Source of the DNA: Gemmobacter nectariphilus DSM 15620
GTDB taxonomy: Bacteria; Pseudomonadota; Alphaproteobacteria; Rhodobacterales; Rhodobacteraceae
DNA length: 64,000 bases
NCBI RefSeq assembly: GCF_000429765.1
Contig: NZ_AUCM01000005.1
Coordinates: forward strand, 124,001 to 188,000
Direction: 5' to 3'
Positions 1-8,788 of the stretch are shown here, piece by piece; the first letter of the stretch is position 1, and every line of letters starts with the position of its first letter. Below the pieces are notes generated by a model, which did not search any database, had not been told where the DNA came from, and saw only the letters and a program-made list of their open reading frames with translations. The position numbers and the translations under genes were made by a program.

Positions 1-194
1 AGGAAGACGGCGCTGATCAGGTGCTGCTGTTCGTCGTCGACATCATCAAGGAAGAAGCGACGCTTCTGGTGCCGAACGATCTGGTCAAGCAACTGGCCGA
101 AGCCAGCTTTGGCTGCACCGTGTCGGGCGATACGGTCGTGCTGCCGGGCATCATGAGCCGCAAGAAGCAGATCATTCCGGCGCTCAAGCTGTGA
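1..194 (+). CDS. ppaC: Manganese-dependent inorganic pyrophosphatase, C-terminal end (partial)
   Basis: Only the last 63 codons are present; the gene begins before the window. Family II pyrophosphatases hydrolyse cytoplasmic pyrophosphate and so pull biosynthetic reactions forward. The tail carries the DHHA2-domain signature SRKKQIIPALKL just before the stop. In this family the SRKKQ segment contacts phosphate in the active site. The preceding sequence (VVDIIKEEATLLVPNDL) also fits the DHHA2 fold. A strong hairpin follows the stop. Identification rests on the short motif and the C-terminal position, so it is good but not absolute. Confidence 0.75.
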   Translation, partial: EDGADQVLLFVVDIIKEEATLLVPNDLVKQLAEASFGCTVSGDTVVLPGIMSRKKQIIPALKL

Positions 195-201
195 TCGTGA
201 A

Positions 202-245
202 GGGGGGCTTTGCGCCCCCCATCCCCGCCGGCCAGGGCCGGCGGG
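202..245 (+). terminator. Double GC hairpin after ppaC
   Basis: GGGGGGC (202-208) pairs with GCCCCCC (214-220), and CCCGCCGGCC (224-233) pairs with GGCCGGCGGG (236-245). The first hairpin begins 8 bases after the stop. There is no long T run, so termination may be imperfect. It lies between the plus-strand ppaC and the minus-strand sdaA and is joined to the repeat tail at 251. Confidence 0.6.
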
Positions 246-250
246 AATTC

Positions 251-283
251 CCCCCGCAGGATATTTGTATCAAGGCGAAGGGG
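251..283 (+). repeat. 3' composite element, copy 1 (tail)
   Basis: Reads CCCCCCGCAGGATATTTG followed by TATCAAGGCGAAG. It matches the tails at 12178-12208 (minus), 17296-17322 (minus) and 19594-19624 (plus). Like them it sits just beyond GC hairpins, 57 bases after the stop of the upstream gene, in that gene's orientation. Function unknown. Confidence 0.6.
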
Positions 284-284
284 A

Positions 285-1658
285 TCAGCAGTTCGGAACG
301 TTGACGGCCAGCCCGCCCAGTGACGTTTCCTTGTATTTCTCGTTCATGTCGCGGCCGGTCTGACGCATCGTCTCGATGCAGGCGTCAAGGCTGACCAGAT
401 GCTGGCCATCGCCCCGCAAGGCCAGAGAGGCGGCAGAGACCGCCTTGATCGCGCCAAGGCCGTTGCGTTCGATGCAGGGCACCTGGACCAGCCCCTTGAC
501 CGGGTCACAGGTCATGCCAAGGTGGTGTTCGAGGGCGATTTCGGCGGCGTTTTCCACCTGTGCCGGCGAGCCGCCCAAGACCGCGCAAAGCCCCGCCGCC
601 GCCATGGCCGCCGCGCTGCCGACCTCGGCCTGACAGCCACATTCCGCCCCGCTGATCGAGGCATTGTGCTTGCACAGGCCCCCGATGGCGGCCGCCGTCA
701 ACAGGAACTCGCCCACGCGGTCCTGCGAGGCGCCGGGGACATGATCCAGCCAATAACGGATCACCGCAGGCACCACGCCCGAGGCACCATTGGTGGGCGC
801 TGTCACCACCTGCCCGCCGGCCGCGTTTTCCTCGTTCACCGCCATGGCATAAAGGCTCATCCAGTCGTTGATGACATGCGGCGGGGCAAGGTTGCGGCCG
901 CGTTCGGCCAGCAGCGCCTGATGGATGCCATGGGCGCGGCGGCGCACCTTCAGCCCGCCGGGCAGAATGCCCTCGGCCGCGATGCCGCGGTCGATGCAGG
1001 CGGCCATCACCTGCCAGAGCCGGGCAAGGCCTGCGTCAAGGTCTGCGGGCGGGCGGGTCGCGCATTCGTTGGCGCGCTTCATGGCGGCAATCGACAGGCC
1101 GGATTCGCGCGCCATCTGCAGCATCTGGGCTGCCGTCTCGAACGGATAGGGCACGCGGGCAGCGGGGCGGGCCTCGGCGCCTTGGGCGAGTTCGTCGGCT
1201 GTCAGGACAAAGCCGCCACCGACCGAGTAATAGGTTTCCTGAAAGATCACATCGCCCTGGGCGTCCGTGGCCCGCAGCACCATGCCATTGGCATGGCCCG
1301 GCAGCGGCGGGCCATAGTCAAAGATCAGATCGCGGGCCGGGTCGAAGGCCAGATCGCCCAGCCCCTCGGCCCGGATGCGGCGATGGGTGCGAATGTCGTC
1401 CAGCGCCGCTTCGGCGAGGGCATGGTCGTAGCTGTCGGGGGCGAACCCGGCAAGGCCAAGGATCGTCGCCCGGTCGGTCGCATGGCCGACGCCGGTAAAG
1501 GCCAGCGATCCGTGCAAGCTGGCGCGCAGGCCATGGGCATGGAACGGCAGGCCGCGCAGCCGGTCCAGAAAGCGCCGGCCCGCCACCATGGGGCCCATGG
1601 TATGCGAGGACGACGGCCCTATGCCGATCTTGAAGATCTCGAACACCGACAGGAACAT
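285..1658 (-). CDS. sdaA: L-serine ammonia-lyase (L-serine dehydratase), single-chain iron-sulfur type
   Basis: Deaminates L-serine to pyruvate and ammonia using a [4Fe-4S] cluster. At 457 residues it has the usual length of the one-chain enzyme. The N-terminal beta-type domain shows the signature PSSSHTMGP at residues 15-23. The alpha-type domain contains [13 protein letters not shown], and three cysteines in [15 protein letters not shown] and VPCIERN (about 341, 383 and 394) fit the cluster ligands. The start at 1658 was chosen over an upstream extension because GAGGAGG lies 4 bases before it and homology begins exactly there. The DUF6544 gene ends 35 bases upstream on the same strand, so co-transcription is possible. 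Confidence 0.93.
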   Translation of the reverse strand: MFLSVFEIFKIGIGPSSSHTMGPMVAGRRFLDRLRGLPFHAHGLRASLHGSLAFTGVGHATDRATILGLAGFAPDSYDHALAEAALDDIRTHRRIRAEGLGDLAFDPARDLIFDYGPPLPGHANGMVLRATDAQGDVIFQETYYSVGGGFVLTADELAQGAEARPAARVPYPFETAAQMLQMARESGLSIAAMKRANECATRPPADLDAGLARLWQVMAACIDRGIAAEGILPGGLKVRRRAHGIHQALLAERGRNLAPPHVINDWMSLYAMAVNEENAAGGQVVTAPTNGASGVVPAVIRYWLDHVPGASQDRVGEFLLTAAAIGGLCKHNASISGAECGCQAEVGSAAAMAAAGLCAVLGGSPAQVENAAEIALEHHLGMTCDPVKGLVQVPCIERNGLGAIKAVSAASLALRGDGQHLVSLDACIETMRQTGRDMNEKYKETSLGGLAVNVPNC

Positions 1659-1693
1659 GATGCCTCCTCGCACCGCGATGGCGCGAGTCTGCC

Positions 1694-2560
1694 TCAGCCG
1701 GTGGCCAAAGCCAATGGGCTGGCGGTGAAGTCGGCGCCCGTCACCTCGGCTTCGAAGAACGGCGCATAGGCGGGGGTGCCCCAGTGGTTGCCCATTTCGA
1801 CATGCGTGGGGATGCGGAACCCGCCGAACCTGCCATGCGCAAGAACACGGCCGCCAAAGGGTTGCAGCTGCCAGCGTCTTTGCGGGTTCGCATCGGACCA
1901 TCGCGGCGCGACAAGGGTTCGCGGGCTGCCATCTTCGGCCAGATCAAGGCGCATCGGGGCAACACCCGTCAGGGCGGGAAAGCCAACCTCGGTCTGTGCG
2001 CCGTCCAGATCGCGCCAGACCGCGCCCGCCTGCGGCAGCAGCGCCGCGGGGCACCAGACGGCCTCCATCAGGGCGCGGGTGGCGGCAGAGCGCAGATGAT
2101 CGGGCGTGCCACCAGCGCGGGCAACCGGGACAAGCCCAAGGGCGCGAAAGCGGGTCCAGCTGCGCGCGGGCTGCCCGGGCAAGGCAAGCAGACCGTCGGA
2201 CCCTGAAAAGGCGCCGATCCCCTGCCCGATATGCGCCTGCCACACCAGGCCATGCGGCGGCGCCAGAACCTGCCGGGCCCGCATCGGCAGACCCTTGCCG
2301 TTGAGCACAAAGCGGCCCCGCATCTGCAGGCACACCACCGGCGACAGCACCGTGCCCGGCGCGATCGCCCATGTCAGGTAGCGGCGGGCAAGCGGCGGCA
2401 GGCCGTCCAGCATGGCAGGATCGAAACGGGTGGGCGCCGGCCGGGCGGACAGCGCCGCCGAGGCCTGCCGATCATCGCGCAAATCGGCCTGGCGGCGCCA
2501 GACGCCTGCGGCGACAAGCCCCGCCAGTCCAGCGCCCAACGCGGTCAGCCAGCCCGGCAT
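1694..2560 (-). CDS. DUF6544 family protein
   Basis: Encodes 288 residues with one likely N-terminal membrane or signal segment (LTALGAGLAGLVAAGVW). The rest is a soluble domain resembling the DUF6544 family, with the typical early segment LARRYLTWAIAPGT and a C-terminal FRIPTHVEMGNHW block. No catalytic motif is evident and the function is not known. A purine-rich AAAGGGGG ribosome site precedes the ATG at 2560. It lies between sdaA and a penicillin-binding protein gene, all on the minus strand with short gaps, which says little about its role. The family name is given from recall of the conserved pattern. Confidence 0.6.
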   Translation of the reverse strand: MPGWLTALGAGLAGLVAAGVWRRQADLRDDRQASAALSARPAPTRFDPAMLDGLPPLARRYLTWAIAPGTVLSPVVCLQMRGRFVLNGKGLPMRARQVLAPPHGLVWQAHIGQGIGAFSGSDGLLALPGQPARSWTRFRALGLVPVARAGGTPDHLRSAATRALMEAVWCPAALLPQAGAVWRDLDGAQTEVGFPALTGVAPMRLDLAEDGSPRTLVAPRWSDANPQRRWQLQPFGGRVLAHGRFGGFRIPTHVEMGNHWGTPAYAPFFEAEVTGADFTASPLALATG

Positions 2561-2590
2561 CTTCGCCCCCTTTGCCCAAGTCAGAGCGCC

Positions 2591-4792
2591 CTACCAGCGC
2601 CCCCCGAGGAAAGTCCCCAGCACTTCGTTGATGATCCGGTCGGCCAGATCGGGCTGACGGGCCCCAGGCTGCGGCTGGCCGGGCTGCGGCACACCGCCCG
2701 AGGATGCCTCGGACGAGGTGCCGGGCACCTGCGGGGGCAGGCGCGGTTCCGGCACCTTCTTCGGCAACGGACGTGAGGGCAGCCCTTCATGCACACGCAC
2801 CATGACCTCTTTCCAGATCTCTGCTGGCAGACCACCGCCGGTGACGCCGGTCAGCGGGGTGTTGTCATCATAACCCATCCATACACCGGCCACATAGTCC
2901 GCGGTAAACCCCACGAACCAGGCATCCCGGGCCGCCTGAGTCGTGCCGGTCTTGCCAGCCGCCTCGCGGCCCGGCAGTCTTGCCCGTCCGCCGGTGCCGC
3001 TGTCTATGACCTGCATCATCATCCAGGTCAGATAGCGGGCGGCGTCTTCCTGGATCACCCGCTCTCCGATGCCGCCGGACTGGGTGATCAGCGGGGTCTT
3101 GTCGCCCTTCAGACGCAGCTCGATCAAGCCGTAGGGTTTGACCGACGAGCCGCCGTTCAGGATGCCGGCATAGGCGCCCGTCATTTCCACCAGCGTTGCC
3201 TCGGACACGCCAAGCGCCAGGGCCGGCCCCTGCGCAAGGTCGGAGACGATGCCGAACTGCTCGGCCACCTGGCGCACGGCATCGCGGCCCACCGCCTCGG
3301 AGATGCGCACGGCGGGGATGTTGCGCGATTCCTTCAGCGCCTCGGTCAGGGTCATCACGCCCTTGAAGTCGCGCGTGTAGTTTTGCGGCGTCCATGGGCC
3401 CGATCCAGGCACGCGAATGGTCAGCGGGCTGTCATCGACATAATCGGCCGGCGAATAGCCCATGTCCAAGGCCGCCGCATAGACAAACGGCTTGAACGCC
3501 GACCCCGTCTGCCGCCGCGCCATGGTGGCCCGGTTGAAGGATCCGGGCGCGCCGATCTTGCGCCCGCCCACCATGGCCCGCACCGCGCCATCGGCCGACA
3601 TCACGACGACAGCGGCCTGCGCCTTGGACCCGGATTTGAGCTTGGTCTCGAAGACCGCATCCACGGCGCTTTCTGCGGCCTTTTGCAGGTGCTGGTCCAG
3701 CGTGGTGTGGATGGTCACATCCTCGGTCGTGTCGCGGGCCAGATAGCTGGGGGCGCTGTCCACCACCCAGTCGGCGAAATAGCCCCCCGCGCGCTGTTCG
3801 GCCTCGGGCGACAGGGTGGCAGGATGGCTGCGGGCATCGTCGGCCTCGGCCTTGGTCAGGTAGCCCTGATCCTGCATCAGCCCGATGATCACGCTGGCCC
3901 GGTCCTGCGCGCGCTTGAGGTTGTTGGTCGGCGCATAATACGACGGCGCCACCAGCAGACCTGCCAGCATCGCTGCCTCGGCCGGTTTGACCTGACGCGA
4001 GGATTTGCCGAAATAGCGCTGCGCCGCCGCCTCGAACCCGCGCGCCCCCGCGCCCAGATAGGCGCGGTTCAGGTAGATCGTCAGGATCTCGTCCTTGGAA
4101 TATTTCCATTCCAGCGCAAAGGCATAGGGCACTTCCTTGAGCTTGCGCACCAGAGAGCCCTTGCGGCAGTCGGCCTCATACTCCGCCTCGGTCTTCCAGC
4201 GCTTGGGGTCATAGTCGACGCCAAGGCACAGCAGTTTCGCGACCTGCTGGGTGATGGTGGACCCGCCGTTGCCCTGAAAGGCCCCGCGGCCTTCGGACAG
4301 GTTGATGCGAATCGCGCTGGCAATGCCGCGGGGCGACACGCCGAAATGGCCAAAGAACCGCTTGTCCTCGGTTGCGACCACCGCATTGCGCAGATGTTTC
4401 GAGACATTGGTGGACGAAACCTGCCCGCCATAGGTTTCGCCCCGCCAGGCAAAGACATTGCCCTCGTGGTCCAGCAGCGTGACCGATCCGCGCTGGCGCC
4501 CGTCCAGCAATGCGGACAGCTCGGGCATCTGGGCATGAAAGAACCAGGTGGCAGCGAACAGGATCAGCGCGACAACCGCCGTCACCCGCCAGGCGACGCC
4601 CCAGACCATGCGCCAGATGAACCGCAAGATGCCGGAAAAGAACCCGACGATCCCGCCGCGCCGCGGCGGGCGGGGCGCCTTGCGCTTGGGCGCAGGCGCC
4701 TTGGCCGGCGTCTTGCCCGCCGGCGCCTTGCGCGCAGAACCCGTTCGACGCACCGCCACCATGGGTGGCTTGCCTGATCCCTTTGCCGTCAT
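2591..4792 (-). CDS. mrcA: Class A penicillin-binding protein 1A (transglycosylase/transpeptidase)
   Basis: Polymerises and cross-links peptidoglycan in the periplasm. A lysine/arginine/proline-rich cytoplasmic tail is followed by one membrane anchor (about residues 70-95, VTAVVALILFAATWFF). The GT51 glycosyltransferase domain contains EDKRFFGHFGVSPRG (catalytic Glu near 141) and GGSTITQQVAK. The transpeptidase domain has SAFK (Ser near 430), SRN and KTGTT (near 611). A proline-rich C-tail follows. The start at 4792 (733 aa) was preferred to an upstream TTG at 4840. Neither has a strong ribosome site, so the start is uncertain by 16 codons. No accessory cell-wall genes are adjacent. Confidence 0.9.
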   Translation of the reverse strand: MTAKGSGKPPMVAVRRTGSARKAPAGKTPAKAPAPKRKAPRPPRRGGIVGFFSGILRFIWRMVWGVAWRVTAVVALILFAATWFFHAQMPELSALLDGRQRGSVTLLDHEGNVFAWRGETYGGQVSSTNVSKHLRNAVVATEDKRFFGHFGVSPRGIASAIRINLSEGRGAFQGNGGSTITQQVAKLLCLGVDYDPKRWKTEAEYEADCRKGSLVRKLKEVPYAFALEWKYSKDEILTIYLNRAYLGAGARGFEAAAQRYFGKSSRQVKPAEAAMLAGLLVAPSYYAPTNNLKRAQDRASVIIGLMQDQGYLTKAEADDARSHPATLSPEAEQRAGGYFADWVVDSAPSYLARDTTEDVTIHTTLDQHLQKAAESAVDAVFETKLKSGSKAQAAVVVMSADGAVRAMVGGRKIGAPGSFNRATMARRQTGSAFKPFVYAAALDMGYSPADYVDDSPLTIRVPGSGPWTPQNYTRDFKGVMTLTEALKESRNIPAVRISEAVGRDAVRQVAEQFGIVSDLAQGPALALGVSEATLVEMTGAYAGILNGGSSVKPYGLIELRLKGDKTPLITQSGGIGERVIQEDAARYLTWMMMQVIDSGTGGRARLPGREAAGKTGTTQAARDAWFVGFTADYVAGVWMGYDDNTPLTGVTGGGLPAEIWKEVMVRVHEGLPSRPLPKKVPEPRLPPQVPGTSSEASSGGVPQPGQPQPGARQPDLADRIINEVLGTFLGGRW

Positions 4793-4925
4793 GCGTGCCT
4801 GTCCGCCCGTTGTCGGGCCCTTGCCTTGTTGGCGGCACAATAGCCCGGAACGGCCAGAGTGCGAAGGGGGAAGACCCGACGATTCGCGTCAGCATACCGC
4901 CCAAAACTTAATCAATGCCCGTCAA

Positions 4926-4949
4926 TTGTGCAAAACTTGTGCATTTTGC
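4926..4949. promoter_or_regulatory. Candidate nitrogen-control site upstream of glnK
   Basis: Two TTGTGCA repeats (4926-4932, 4937-4943) are spaced 11 bases, about one helix turn. Overlapping them is an inverted pair GCAAAA (4930-4935) and TTTTGC (4944-4949). The site lies about 115 bases before glnK in the 269-base gap after the PBP gene. NtrC control of glnK-amtB is known in relatives; assigning this site to NtrC is inference. I see no convincing sigma-54 -24/-12 element nearby. Confidence 0.3.
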
Positions 4950-5061
4950 GCTGTCTTGGGCCGGTTTCCGCCTGCGTCCAGCGTTGTGCTGCACCTGCAC
5001 ATTGGCGTGAGGTGGCGCCGTGGGCCCATCGCGGGCCGCCTGCCAAAGGAAGGGTGACGAC

Positions 5062-5400
5062 GTGAAACTCATCATAGCAGCGATCAAGCCGTTCAAGCTC
5101 GAGGAGGTGCGCGAGGCGCTCACCGCCATCGGCGTGCGCGGCATGATGGTAACCGAGATCAAGGGCTTCGGCACGCAGTCGGGTCATACCGAAATCTATC
5201 GCGGCGCAGAATACGCAGTGAACTTCGTGCCCAAGGTCAAGCTGGAGCTGGTCGTCAGCGACACCATGGCGGATCAGGTCGTCGACACCATCCGCGCGAC
5301 CGCCACCACCGGCAAGATCGGTGACGGAAAGATCTTCGTCCTCGACGTCGAGGGCGCGGTGCGCGTGCGCACCGGCGAGACCGACGACAACGCGCTCTGA
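5062..5400 (+). CDS. glnK: Nitrogen regulatory protein P-II (GlnK)
   Basis: A 112-residue trimeric signalling protein that senses 2-oxoglutarate and ATP/ADP, is uridylylated, and plugs the AmtB channel when nitrogen is plentiful. The length is exactly that of the family. The T-loop reads EIYRGAEYAVNFVPK with the uridylylation tyrosine at residue 51, and the B-loop region TGKIGDGKIFV is intact. The GTG at 5062 was chosen because KLIIAAIKPFKLEE immediately follows it and AAGGAAGGG lies upstream. It is 30 bases ahead of amtB and surely co-transcribed, which favours glnK over glnB. Confidence 0.95.
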   Translation: MKLIIAAIKPFKLEEVREALTAIGVRGMMVTEIKGFGTQSGHTEIYRGAEYAVNFVPKVKLELVVSDTMADQVVDTIRATATTGKIGDGKIFVLDVEGAVRVRTGETDDNAL

Positions 5401-5430
5401 CCTGCGGCTTGTGAAGGGAAAGCAGAAGAA

Positions 5431-6768
5431 ATGTTCAACCGTCTGAAGTTCGCTGGAGTCTCGGCCCTTGCGGTGTCGATGATTGCCGGCCTGCCCGCCT
5501 GGGCGCAGGAAGCCACCGCCCCGGCCGCGGTTCCGACCGATATGGTCTTCATCATGAACTCGCTGATCATGATCATCGGCGGGATCCTGGTATTCTGGAT
5601 GGCCGCCGGTTTCGCCATGCTGGAAGCCGGCCTTGTCCGGTCCAAGAACGCCGCCATGCAGCTGATGAAGAACATCACCGTGTTCTCGGTCGCCTGCATC
5701 ATGTATTACGTCCTCGGCTATTCGATCATGTATCCGGGCGACGGCTGGATGATCCAGGGCATCCTGGGCGCCATCGGCACCGCCCAGCTGGAAGCCGTGG
5801 GCGTCGAAGTCTCGGGCCTTGATGCCTATGACTATGCCTCGACCTCGTCGGACTTCTTCTTCCAGGTCATGTTCTGCGCCACCACTGCCTCGATCGTGTC
5901 GGGCGCGCTGGCCGAACGGATCAAGCTGATCCCCTTCCTGATCTTCACGCTGGTCCTGACCGCGCTGATCTACCCGATCCAGGCATCGTGGAAATGGGGC
6001 GGCGGCTTCCTGGACGAGATGGGCTTCCTCGACTTTGCCGGCTCGACCGTCGTGCACTCGGTCGGTGGCTGGGCCGCCCTGGTCGGCGCCATCATCCTTG
6101 GGCCGCGCATCGGCAAGTACAAGGACGGCAAGACCGTCGCCATGCCGGGCAACAACCTGGCGCTGGCCACGCTGGGCACCTTCATCCTGTGGATGGGCTG
6201 GTTCGGCTTCAACGGCGCCTCGCAGCTGGCCTTCTCGTCGGTCGGTGACGCCGCAGACGTGGGCCGCGTGATGGCCAACACCAACGCAGCCGCCGCTGGC
6301 GGTGCCGTGATCGCCCTGATCCTGACCATGGCGATGTACAAGAAGGCCGACCTGACCATGGTGCTGAACGGCGCTCTGGCCGGTCTGGTCGCCATCACCG
6401 CCGAGCCGCTGACCCCTGGCCTGGGCGCTGCGACCCTGATCGGTGCCGTTGGCGGCGTGATCGTGGTCTTCGCCGTGCCGTTCCTCGACAAGCTGAAGAT
6501 CGACGATGTGGTCGGCGCCGTGCCGGTTCACCTGATGTCGGGCATCTGGGGCACCATCGCGGTGGTCTTCACCAACCCCGACGCCTCGCTGTGGGTGCAG
6601 CTGAAGTCGATCGTCATCGTGGGCGTGTTCACCGTGGTGGCCTCGCTGGTGGTGTGGTTCATCGTCAAGGCGATCTTCGGCCTGCGCGCTTCGGCCGAAG
6701 ACGAGATGTTGGGCCTCGACAAGGCCGAGCTGGGCATGGAAGCCTATCCCGAGTTCGTCAAAGGCTGA
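5431..6768 (+). CDS. amtB: Ammonium transporter AmtB
   Basis: A 445-residue inner-membrane trimeric channel that takes up ammonium. A cleavable signal peptide (ending AWAQ near residue 26) precedes about eleven membrane helices. Family blocks visible are MAAGFAMLEAGLVRSKN, the region with DFAGSTVVHSVGGWAAL, and GWFGFNGAS; the latter two include the pore histidine area. The second twin histidine region reads PVHLMSGIWGT. The cytoplasmic C-tail (DEMLGLDKAELGMEAYPEF) is the segment that contacts GlnK. It is the last gene of glnK-amtB and is followed by a terminator hairpin. Confidence 0.95.
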   Translation: MFNRLKFAGVSALAVSMIAGLPAWAQEATAPAAVPTDMVFIMNSLIMIIGGILVFWMAAGFAMLEAGLVRSKNAAMQLMKNITVFSVACIMYYVLGYSIMYPGDGWMIQGILGAIGTAQLEAVGVEVSGLDAYDYASTSSDFFFQVMFCATTASIVSGALAERIKLIPFLIFTLVLTALIYPIQASWKWGGGFLDEMGFLDFAGSTVVHSVGGWAALVGAIILGPRIGKYKDGKTVAMPGNNLALATLGTFILWMGWFGFNGASQLAFSSVGDAADVGRVMANTNAAAAGGAVIALILTMAMYKKADLTMVLNGALAGLVAITAEPLTPGLGAATLIGAVGGVIVVFAVPFLDKLKIDDVVGAVPVHLMSGIWGTIAVVFTNPDASLWVQLKSIVIVGVFTVVASLVVWFIVKAIFGLRASAEDEMLGLDKAELGMEAYPEFVKG

Positions 6769-6799
6769 ACCTGGCCAACATTTGACACAAACGACCGAG

Positions 6800-6826
6800 C
6801 GCCCGGCCCGATGGCCGGGCGTTCCC
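6800..6826 (+). terminator. Rho-independent terminator after amtB
   Basis: CGCCCGGCC (6800-6808) pairs with GGCCGGGCG (6813-6821) around a 4-base loop and is followed by TTCCCTTT. It begins 32 bases after the amtB stop. Confidence 0.8.
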
Positions 6827-6876
6827 TTTGGGGCGGCGTTTTTCCGCAACTGCATAATCGGAATCGCCTTTCCTGC

Positions 6877-6906
6877 TTGAAATCCACCCGCGGGCAAGGC
6901 TATGGC
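6877..6906 (+). promoter_or_regulatory. Possible sigma-70-type promoter of sat-cysC
   Basis: TTGAAA at 6877-6882 and TATGGC at 6901-6906 are separated by 18 bases, giving a leader of roughly 50 bases to the ATG at 6962. The match is only moderate. It is the best pair seen between the amtB terminator and the gene. Confidence 0.3.
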
Positions 6907-6961
6907 CACGCCAGGCGCCGAAAGCTGTCTGTCCGCATTGTTTTATGAAAGCCGAGATCCC

Positions 6962-8668
6962 ATGGCCCTGTCCAATACCGCACCGATTCCCGAGCTGTAT
7001 GTCTCTGCAGAATCTGCCCAGAAACTGAAATTCGAAGCTGGTAATCTTGTTTCCTGGGATCTGACCCCCCGTCAGATCTGCGACCTTGAACTGCTGATGA
7101 ATGGCGGCTTCTACCCGCTCAAGGGCTTTCTGACCGAGGCCGATTATGACGGCGTCGTCGACAACATGCGCCTTGCAGATGGCGCGCTGTGGCCGATGCC
7201 GATCACGCTGGACGTCAGCGAGAAGTTCGCCGACGGGATCGAGCCGGGCACCGACATCGCGCTGCGCGATCAGGAAGGCGTGATCCTGGCGATCATGTCG
7301 GTCAGCGACAAATGGGTCCCGAACAAGGCCAAAGAGGCCGAGAAGGTCTTTGGTGCCGACGATCTGGCCCACCCGGCGGTGAACTACCTGCACAATGTCG
7401 CGGGCCCGGTCTATCTGGGTGGCCCGATCACCGGCATCCAGCAGCCGATGCACTATGACTTCAAGGCCCGCCGCGAGACCCCGAACGAGCTGCGCGCCTA
7501 TTTCCGCAAGATGGGCTGGCGCAAGGTCGTCGCCTTCCAGACGCGCAACCCGCTGCACCGCGCGCACCAGGAACTGACCTTCCGCGCCGCCCGCGAGGCC
7601 GAGGCGAACCTGGTCATCCACCCGGTCGTGGGCATGACCAAGCCGGGCGACGTCGATCACTTCACCCGCGTGCGCTGCTACGAGGCGGTGCTGGACAAAT
7701 ACCCGCAATCGACGACCCACATGTCGCTGCTGAACCTGGCCATGCGCATGGCCGGCCCGCGCGAGGCCGTGTGGCACGGCCTGATCCGCCGCAACCACGG
7801 CATGACCCATTTCATCGTCGGCCGCGACCATGCCGGCCCCGGCAAGAACAGCCAGGGCAAGGATTTCTACGGCCCCTATGACGCGCAGGAACTCTTCAAG
7901 CAGCACGAAGAGGAAATCGGCGTGACCATGGTCGACTTCAAGCACATGGTCTATGTGCAGGAAAAGGCGCAGTACTACCCGGCGAACGAAGTGCCGGAAG
8001 GCTGCACCGTGCTGGACATCTCGGGCACCGAACTGCGCCGCCGTCTGCGCGAAGGGCTGGAGATCCCGGAATGGTTCTCGTTCCCCGAAGTGGTGGCCGA
8101 ACTGCGCCGCACCTCGCCGCCGCGCGCCAAGCAGGGCTTTACCGTGTTCTTCACCGGCCTCTCGTGTTCGGGCAAGTCGACCATCGCCAACGCGCTGATG
8201 GTCAAGCTGATGGAGATGGGCGGCCGTCCGGTCACGCTGCTGGATGGTGACGTGGTGCGCAAGCATCTGTCGTCGGAACTCGGCTTCTCGAAAGAGCACC
8301 GCGACATCAACATCAAGCGCATCGGCTATGTCGCGTCCGAGATCACCAAGAACGGCGGCATTGCGATCTGTGCGCCGATCGCGCCCTACACCGCGACCCG
8401 CCGCGCCGTGCGCGAGATGATCGAGGCTTATGGCGCCTTCATCGAAGTCTATGTCGCGACCTCGGTCGAGGAATGCGAAAAGCGGGACCGCAAGGGCCTC
8501 TACAAGCTGGCCCGCGAAGGCAAGATCAAGGAATTCACCGGCATCTCGGACCCCTACGAAGCCCCCGAAAAGCCCGAACTCAAGCTGGATACCGAAGGTC
8601 TGGACGTCGATTACTGCGCCCAGCAGGTCATCCTGAAGCTGGAAGCGATGGGCCTGATCAAGGCCTGA
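6962..8668 (+). CDS. sat-cysC: Bifunctional sulfate adenylyltransferase / adenylylsulfate kinase
   Basis: A 568-residue fusion that activates sulfate to APS (ATP sulfurylase) and then to PAPS (APS kinase). The first about 390 residues hold the sulfurylase with QTRNPLHRAHQEL and GRDHAGPG. The kinase domain follows, with P-loop GLSCSGKS, DGDVVRKHL, and the lid and substrate segment NGGIAICAPIAPYTATRR. Both halves look intact. The start at 6962 (MALSNTAPIP) was taken because homology begins there; an in-frame ATG at 6902 is possible. The fused arrangement occurs in Rhodobacter relatives. It is monocistronic between two terminators, and no PAPS reductase or transporter gene is adjacent. Confidence 0.93.
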   Translation: MALSNTAPIPELYVSAESAQKLKFEAGNLVSWDLTPRQICDLELLMNGGFYPLKGFLTEADYDGVVDNMRLADGALWPMPITLDVSEKFADGIEPGTDIALRDQEGVILAIMSVSDKWVPNKAKEAEKVFGADDLAHPAVNYLHNVAGPVYLGGPITGIQQPMHYDFKARRETPNELRAYFRKMGWRKVVAFQTRNPLHRAHQELTFRAAREAEANLVIHPVVGMTKPGDVDHFTRVRCYEAVLDKYPQSTTHMSLLNLAMRMAGPREAVWHGLIRRNHGMTHFIVGRDHAGPGKNSQGKDFYGPYDAQELFKQHEEEIGVTMVDFKHMVYVQEKAQYYPANEVPEGCTVLDISGTELRRRLREGLEIPEWFSFPEVVAELRRTSPPRAKQGFTVFFTGLSCSGKSTIANALMVKLMEMGGRPVTLLDGDVVRKHLSSELGFSKEHRDINIKRIGYVASEITKNGGIAICAPIAPYTATRRAVREMIEAYGAFIEVYVATSVEECEKRDRKGLYKLAREGKIKEFTGISDPYEAPEKPELKLDTEGLDVDYCAQQVILKLEAMGLIKA

Positions 8669-8688
8669 GGCCTGTTCCATCGAACCAA

Positions 8689-8717
8689 AGGGGCGCCCCT
8701 TCGCGGGGGCGCCTTTT
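8689..8717 (+). terminator. Terminator after sat-cysC
   Basis: GGCGCCCC (8692-8699) pairs with GGGGCGCC (8706-8713) and is followed by TTTT. It begins about 20 bases after the stop. Confidence 0.8.
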
Positions 8718-8788
8718 GCATTTCGGGGCCGGGCGCCATGAAAAAGGCCCGCCAATGGCGGGCCGTTCGGTATCGGATCGCGGGACCG

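Noticed and set aside
261-280. FNR-like half-site in the composite element (TTTGTATCAA)
   Set aside because: Lacks the TTGAT-N4 half. The ATCAA is part of the repeat tail found downstream of genes, not in promoters.
399-1769. 456-codon plus-strand frame opposite sdaA
   Set aside because: Shadow of SdaA, whose motifs, length and ribosome site are all convincing.
4926-4949. Sigma-54 promoter for glnK
   Set aside because: I found no TGGCAC-N5-TTGC-type element in the 269-base upstream region.
4912-8755. Two 665-codon minus-strand frames across glnK, amtB and sat-cysC
   Set aside because: Both lie antisense to well-identified genes and are histidine/glutamine/aspartate-rich, as expected for shadow frames.
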